The translations under genes and the position numbers were made by a program. A stretch of DNA of 64,000 bases from Siphonodentalium dalli (lineage: Eukaryota > Mollusca > Scaphopoda > Gadilida > Siphonodentaliidae): contig CP136065.1 in assembly GCA_032622095.1 (NCBI GenBank), positions 114,367,195 to 114,431,194 on the forward strand, written 5' to 3'. Of the stretch, positions 38,801 through 47,800 are shown in pieces. Under the pieces are notes generated by a model. It saw nothing but the letters and a program-made list of their open reading frames with translations, was not told the DNA's origin and made no database searches. Position 1 is the stretch's first letter; every line of letters starts with the position of its first letter.

Positions 38801-41800
38801 TGTTAAAAACTTGGCCACCAGCAGCTATCTTTGATTTAAAATTTCAATCGATCGGCACATCCTGCAGCCTGTACTTATTATGCCCCCGACCCTACGGAGG
38901 AGGATTCGGGTTATATATTGGAGACCTTTGTCGGACCATCCGTAACAAACATTTCACAACACAGCTCAAGTTTTGTTAGTCCAATTTGGATGTCCTATGG
39001 TATGCCGGTAGACCAGCATTGTGGAAAGATCTCCACATAGTTCACATTTTGTTCCGAACCTTTTTTAGTCGAGTTTTTAGAAGAAAAAACCCGACTTATG
39101 TTTGGCGAGGTCAGTGGGCGGGCATTCGGACGGCCTCTAGACAATTAGATTGATAACTCAAATAAACGTCAACGGATTCATTCATATTTTGCATATGGGT
39201 CTGTTGCAACAATATCTGGAAAGAGTTCGAAAACCAGGTTTGTCGAATCTTTTATACAAGAGTTATGGGACTTATTTTGTCTATTTTACCAATATTGATC
39301 ATTCCCGACCAATAGCGCAAATACTCAAACAAACTTTGACCAATTTTGAATGATATTCAGTATATGTGTCTAGAATAACCTCTAGATGGGAATTTATCAA
39401 ATTTGAATTTTTTTTTATGAAAAACATGGGCAGCCATCTTGGATTTTACTCTTTGCATCACTAAATCTTTTAGCACACTCTACAGAGCATATCCCTACAG
39501 GTTTCGTCCATTCATTTTTACCAGAGTTAAAGCCCTTGTTTGACTTGGGAATTTCTGAAATTTGTCTCTGTATGAACATTTCAGCTTGTACCTTGGGCAT
39601 GGATCATCGGTTTTGGTTGTGCTTTGGTATGCTGATAGCCCAGTTTAAGGGGAAAGTTTACCCACTTCTTGTCTTTATAAAAAAAAAATACCATCCATTG
39701 CCCACTCTCTAAATTGAGCATCGGGGCATATGCCACGCTTGGCGTTGCACTTGCAGAATTGTTTTGATAATTTACAAGCATGTTTAGGAGAACCTGTAGG
39801 TGGGAGCACCGAATTTGAACGATTTTTGATGAAAAACATGGCTGCCGGCAGTCATCTTGTAGTTTACTCTTTGAGTGCAAGCCTTTGGCACACAGTACAG
39901 ATCACATCCCTCATTCAATCATCACCAAACTTTATATAGATTTTTGAGTGTTCTAGATGGGAGACATAATTTTTTTCCAAAATTTGTTAAAGACCATTTA
40001 CTCTGGTAAAAATGAATGGACAAAACCTGTAGTAATTCGGTATCCTTTCCCCGAGCTGTGCTATCAACATACCAAAGCACAACTGAATAAGAAGATCCTT
40101 GCCCAAGTTACAAGCTGAAATGTTCTTTCGGACACAAAATTCACAAATTTCCAAGTCAACCAGCAGACCTCTTGGATTCCAATTCATTGCATTATATGTG
40201 TAATTGCTGAAACTCAAAACTCCATGTATCTCGTCATGTTGACATCTAGTATTACATAGACATTCCAACTGTACGCATTTCTTATTGCTCCATCATTAAC
40301 TGTAAGATTTCACATTGGCCCCTCTCCAAGTCGAGCTTCAGTGTCATTGAAGGGTTCATATATCGGGGTTCATACATTTTGTCTATTAGGCAAACTGTTT
40401 GAGGAGATAATTTGATGGTGAAATTATCTATATACTAAGATCAGTACATACTTTAAAAATTCTAATAGTTAAATAAATAATCCATTTTACGAATAATTTG
40501 TGTTTTGGTATTCTGCTTAGAAATTAGTGGGAAGTATATTCTGTCCAGGATTTGCATGTTTCCACAAGATCTACATATAGAGATTCACTTTCTAAAATAT
40601 TGTTTCTATTTTTCCTTTCAGAGCGGAAGAAGCTTGGTGTTGGGCAGTCACAAGAGATGAACACTTTATTCCGATTCTGGTCATTTTTCTTGAGGCAACA
40701 TTTTAATAAGAAAATGTATCAAGAATTCAAGCTCCATGCTGTGGAGGATGCTCAGGCAGGATACCGGTTAGTAACTGACTTCCCTGCTGTATATTAATTC
40801 TCTGAAACATTGAATAGGACAAATATCTAATACACCCACTCATGAAATTGAATATTTAACCACAGGCCTTTAGGCCAGAAAAAAAATCTAGTCTTTTTCC
40901 CAATTTCTTGAGCAATTTTTTTTAAATTTTTTTTTATCATTTTTTTCTAATTGATCATATATAATGCACAATATTCTAACAACAAAATAAAAGTTGGTAT
41001 TCTCAATACCTTTGTAACCAGTTGCTGAAGTTTCTGACAGAAAACTATATTTATATCTGACAATATACCAAAATCTTGTTTTAAATAATGATACCCGGTA
41101 ATTATAAAGTGAGTATTCAGAGTTCAATGCATCATTGCAGTGGCTATCCCATTATAGCATGCTGTGTTAAAGCATGAGTTTCATGTACGTGAACAATACA
41201 CAACCTGCTATAAAAACCCCACCCACCCATAAATACTCCCATGTTCGCCACATACTACTGGTACACCTTTTAATGCCTACCCATCACTTAAATTTAACTA
41301 CAGAATGTTGAGAAATTCTATGAAACAATCACTTGTCATATATGTCCAAACTCATTTAGGTTCAATTAACCAACACCCCTTCACACATCAAATTGAGTTA
41401 ATAGTGTTTGTATATAGGCTCAAACATGGACCATAAGCCTAAAAGACTTTGTTTTATTCTTCTTTAATGTTCCCTATTTTCGAGGTAGTCCATTCTGGCG
41501 ATGTTAATTTGTGTTTTTTGGTTGTTTGTTGTCCCTTAACCCTGGTTTGATGTGTTATACGAGTATGATTTTCAGAGTTAATTAGGCTAGTGACTCATTT
41601 AATTAAATTAATGACTGAAACTAATAGAAAATGGAAGATGATTTTGCATATTTGGACAGGGAATTTTTCTAGGTTGCACAAAAATTTTCAGGTAGGTCGG
41701 GAAACCGGAAACACGTTAATTTTTTTGTTATGCCTTACCACAATACCACAAAAAATTTGGATAGAATTAAAACATAGCGTTTCTACAGGGAATTAAGACA

Positions 41801-44800
41801 AGAATCAAAATGAGAATCATGATTCTGATTCTCGTCGGATTTTAAGGCCTGCGAGTGGTGAAAATATTGTACTCTCTGCTACTACGTGGGTGTATTTTAT
41901 TAGTCTATTAGTCTATTTTTTTTCTCACAAACTCAACTCATGGTTTGATGATGGACGGCTGGCATGCTGGCGTTGTCCACATACGTTTATAACACAAACC
42001 ATTTATTGATGGAGTCTGACAATTTTTGGAATGTTAGTTTATTGTCACATGCGACAGCTGCAGATGGGAAATCTGGCCTGCCCTAATTATCTAACCATAG
42101 TTATGGCTATTGCTTCTATTTATAAAAATTTTATGTCTGTAACACGATAACTTTAAATTTTTTAACCTGACTTATTGCCCTTAGTTTGCCTATTTTTAGT
42201 AATTTTATAACCATTTGTGTGATAACTGGAACAAACGTCAACCGATTCCATTCATATTTGGTATATGAATCTTTCACAACAATATCTCGATATATTTCGA
42301 CAACAAGATTTTTCCCATTTTTTTTTTACCTGGGTAATGCCCCTTAGTTCTGAGTTAAAGTTCTTTATTTTGTCCATTTTTAGTGATTCTTGTTCAGATA
42401 GATTCACTCTTACAGGCTAAATAATTTGACGGGAGGCATCTTTGATGCACAACCCTTGATGTTAAATATGATGTAGTTCTACTAGGGGTATAAATGTTTA
42501 ACCAAATGAAGTGCCGCTGAAACATTTACACCCACAGTATCAATTTTTACCCACAGCAGGAGCTTAATACCCGCAGTACGGTGAAAGCTGATATTTACAA
42601 AATAGTTGTTATACATACAATAACACAGGAAAGTTCGTGTAAAAACAGGATTCGTACATGGTCCTGGAATCTGAAAATAGCAATATTTGGCCTTGGTCAA
42701 TGAAATGTCAGTGAATATGATCACACAGGACAACAATATAGTGTTTTGTTTGGAGTATATTGAGAAAACATTGTGAACATGTGAAATTGAATTATCGGTA
42801 ATATATAAAGAGAGAATGCAAAAAAATATGTCGAAAAATTGGAGAATGAACATCAAGGCATCATGATAGCCAGTTTCTTCATACCTGAAGCTTGCGCAAG
42901 GAAAAGTGCGGTAAGACCACAAATAACAACAATTTTACGCTCTCACAAATCATATGTACACATACTGTAAGTAAACTCAGTCCATGAATTTTGCTTCAGA
43001 TTCATGGAAAAGTCATGGAAATTTACAGCCAATTTGTTTAATGAACTCTGAAAAAAATAATCACTCTAGAGCACTGCAGGTAAATGAATTTCCTGTAAAT
43101 ATTGATGCATTTGCTCAAAATTTCTTCTTGGTGTTGATCTGTCATTTGGTGTCATTGCATTGGTATACAAATAATTGTTTTGCACCAAATATGTTGGTAC
43201 TCTATCTGCAATTTGAATGTACAAGAATTATTTGTGGGTGTAGATTTGAACTGATAGTTGATTTGTCATCCGTTTATTTAAATTTAGACATAGCATAATG
43301 ATTTTCATTTTTCATCATAGATTATATTGGAAATATTTCTTTCTTTGTAGATATGGTGTTGAGTGCCTATTTCGGTATTTTAGCTATGGGTTAGAAAGGA
43401 GGTTTCGATCGGATCTCTTCAAAGACTTCCAGGAGGAGACCATCAGGGACTACAAGAGCGGTAATGATCTTTCTTCACTGCTGCCTTCATCTTTTCTCTA
43501 TCTCCCGCAAACCAAGTACCTCTCAAATTATCATATCTCCTTGAAACCCTTAATTAACAGATAATCATCAGTTGCTCGCATTGTATGAGTAACAATTTAT
43601 CAAAATTCACTCACTGTTACTTATCAAAACACTGATTATTAGCTGCTAGAATGGTGGTATGGTACACATAGTGTCGACGTCCAGATTGACCACTCGTCGT
43701 TCATCCGTCTGTCTGTCTGTCCGTCTGTTCGTAGACACTTTACGCATAATGCGATAACTCAAACATTTTTTATCTGATCAGAACCAAATTTTGTATATGG
43801 GTTTCTCTGGCCAAAATGCAGATCAATTTCAAATATGGGTTTGATCCAAGTTTTTTTAAACAGAGTTATGGCCCTTTTTCGACTTAGAATTCATTTATTC
43901 TGCCATAACTCAAACATTTTTTATCTGATTGGAACCAAATTTTGTATATGAGTTTCTCAGCACAACATACATATCAAGTTCGAATATGGGTTTGATCTGA
44001 TTTTTTAAAATGGATTTATGTCCCTTTGACATAGAATTCACACATGCTTCGATAAATCAACCATTTTTCATCTGAAAGGAACCAAATTTGGTATGTGAGT
44101 TTCTCAACTCAAAATACAGATCGAGTTTGAATATGGGTTAGATCCAATTTGTTATACCAGAGATATGGCCCTTTTTCAACTAAGAATTATTCAGATTATA
44201 ATCCAAGTAACTTACAATTAATTAATACCTGCTTCTCTGTGAGAGAGATAAGAGCCAATATGGTTTATTGAATTGAGAGTTATTTATAGCCCTAATATGT
44301 TAGCTCTATATAAGAGAATTGGCCATACACAGATCCGTGAATTATTGGATAAATTGATTTAGCTATCTTTTTAACCACAACTTAGCCATGTGAATTTATT
44401 TAACTAGACCAATGGAGCTCTCTAAGTCCTTGGGTGATGGGACTACATTGGATCAAACAGGGCAGAGATAGGTGATTTAACCCCTTTTACCAATTCCATG
44501 TCTTTTAACCTTTTCCATTAAATAAATAACTATATTATTTTGATATGGCAATTTGCAACAACATGAATAGAACTGCTTACTCTATGATAGTGGTGACAGG
44601 CTCTAGAGTTTAGATGTTATATTAACCCTTCTATTTTGACTCACACATTCCAATAATTTGTGTTATTACTGGTTATTATGTACATTTGTCTATACTACTT
44701 TAGATCATAACAGTATAATCTATAATTCAACATTAAAAGATTATGATTCCGATCATAACAATGTACTATCGCTAAGGGAAGAGTTAAACATTTGCCGATC

Positions 44801-47800
44801 GTGATCGGCCTCTCGTTTTTTATGCGAAAGAAATTTGGTACGAGTTTACTAGCTCAAAATACAGGTCAAATGGCCCATTTTGTTGGAAATTTTCGTTTCC
44901 AGATGATAACTTCAGTAATTCTGAACTGAATTGAATGAAATTTGGTATGTGAATTTACTAGCCAAGAATACAGGTCAAGTTCAAATTTTGGTACAGCCGA
45001 CCAATTTTCACAAGTTATGGCCCTTTGTTGGAACTACCATGGGCGTATTTTGCCATTCCCTTGCGATGCTCTTGTTCAATTTGGCCACAGTTTCTGAAAA
45101 AGGGCCCAAAAAAATTGACCAGATATTTTTCCGGACAGCGGTTATTAAAGGTACTCAATCCGATAAAACTCCTCTCAATTACTATTTCAATGGCTTCGGG
45201 GGTCAAAAATATTTGATTCGAGTCGAGGAAGTCACCCATCAAAGCTCAGATTTGTTAGATATCAATTTTAGAAATATATTATTTTTCATTATCGGGAATA
45301 CTTTCTGGCCCAGATCTCAGTCAAAATTGCATTTTTATTACCACTTGATTTTAGAGTTATCCATCCTTGTCTGTTTGCATAGAGTTTTGGTGTAAAAATC
45401 TCGAGCAGGATACGAAATATTAGTACTCATCTCGAGAACATAACAAATTTCAAAAATCAATATCTAATAACTCAAGCTTTTTTTGATGGGTTCCTCGACT
45501 CGAATCAAATATTTTTTACCCCCAAAGCCAAAGAAATAGTAATATAGGACCCTCTGATCGGATTGTTGTTGTTGGAATCTGTTGAGATGGGGACCCTCTT
45601 TACGGATTGAGTACCTTTAACATTAGTGCGAAAATGGATTTTACTCTTTGCATGACTAAATCCTTCGGCACACTCTACAGGCCACTTCGCTCAGTCAATC
45701 ATCACCAAAGTTCATATGGATATTCAGGGTGTCCTCCAGATGGGAGCTGTAAAAAATTTCTGGCAGCCATCTTTGATTTTACATTTGCATACATCAGAGC
45801 ACCCTGCAGCTCACATTACTGGAGAAATATATTGAAAAATTAGAGGCATGTTTAGGATCACCTCCAGATGGGAGCTATTTAAATTAAACAATTTTCAATG
45901 AAAACATGGCCACCAACAGCCATGTTATATTTTACTCTTTTGTTTACTAAAGCCTTTGACATACCCAACAGGCCATATTCCTCATCTGATCATCACCAAA
46001 CTTAAAATGGATCTTTGGGGTGACCTCTAGATAGGAGCTATCAACTTTTTTATGAATTTCGTTAAAATCATGGCTTCCAGTGGACATCTTGGTTGTCACA
46101 TTTTAATCTATTGGCACAACACAATTATTGAAGAAATGTTTTGAAAATTTACTGGCATGCTTAGGATCACATCTATATGGGAGCTATTTAATTTGAACTA
46201 TTTCCAATGAAAAACATGGCCACTGGCAGCCATCTTGGATTTTACTCTCTGCATAACTAAATTCTTTGGGACCCTTTTCAAGTTGTGCTACAGTGTCATT
46301 GACACTTTTATTCACTTTTATTCAAAGTTATGGTCCTTATGTGGTAGAGCACAGGGGTGGGTCTTAAGTGAACCATCAGTCGCTATATCACAAACATTTA
46401 TGGGGCTCTGAGTCTTGATCAGGCAGTGTCTATAGTAAACTGAGCCTACCTTTAAAAGTCTTCACCATGCATTTATTCGAATACTGTACTCATACTAAAC
46501 GGAACACAATCCAACATCACAGGACGACATCACACACATCTATACATTTAGCTTGACTTGAAACATCAAACATCGAGCATCAACAGATCAAACATCAGAC
46601 ACCAAGAGATGACGAGAGACGAAGATGAGTGAAGAGACCCTGGCGAACAAATACATAGGTTGTAATTGCTGCCTAATACATATCCAGAATGGATATGAAT
46701 AAATATGTGAAATGTGTCAATAAACCAATTTCCCTATTGTCGATATGACAACTATTTTGACACAATCCTAACTGTGACGAACAGTTAGAAACAAAACCTA
46801 TATCATAGTATAAAGGGAGATTATGAACGCAGCATGCGATTTCTATCTCTACACTATTTGGGCTAATATATTTATGCAAATTTGACCAACTCTAAACTTC
46901 CAAAACGAAAGACTTAATATTTTTAAAAACATGATATTAAAGGTACTCAATCCGATAAAACTCCTCTCAATTACTATTTCAATGGCTTGGGGGGGTCAAA
47001 AATATTTGATTCGAGTCGAGGAAGTCACCCCCATCAAAGCTCAGATTTGTTAGATATCGATTTTAGAATTCTATTATTTTTCATTATCGGGAATACTTTC
47101 TGGCCCAGAACTCAGTCAAAATTGCGTTATTATTACCACTTGATTTTAGAGTTATCCATCCTTGTCTGTTTGAATATTGTTTTGGTGTACACTTCTCGAG
47201 CAGGATACGAAATTGACGGCAATTATTAGTACTCATCTCGAGAACATAACAAATTTCAAAAATCAATATCTAATAACTCTGAGCTTTGTTTGATGGGTTC
47301 CTCGACTCGAATCAAATATTTTTTACCCCCAAAGCCAAAGAAATAGTAATATAGGACCCTCTGATCGGATTGTTGTTGTTGGAATCTGTTGAGATGGGGA
47401 CCCTCTGTTCGGATTGAGTACCTTTAACGAGTAAAAACATATAACAAATATCACATACCATCCTGGGAAAGCATAGGTCTGATGTCAATACGCAGTATTC
47501 ATTACTTAAACTATTATTACATTTCTTCAAGGCATTGAAGAAATATTCTGAAACTTGACAGTAACGGGAGAACGATGTTGACAGCTCGAACGCAAATTAT
47601 AGACTCAAAAGCGCGGCAAAACGTTACCTGTGATTGGCTGAAATCCAATAGTGTCTGACTGTTTGGTCTTAGATTGGGCGCTGCATATTAGATAGAGAAT
47701 AGACTAGTGGACAAGTTATTGGGCTAAGTTAAGAATATGAAATAGCGAAATGCAGAACAGGAATGCAACTGGGAACAGGAAATGTATAGAACGGAATAGC

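Noticed and set aside
42482-42922. 146-codon antisense reading frame
   Set aside because: Composition follows the AT-rich intron, no motif or splice context, and it lies antisense in a LARP1 intron.
44931-45395. 154-codon frame on the + strand
   Set aside because: It crosses the left junction of the TTAA foldback element at 45149, so it joins unrelated sequences by chance.
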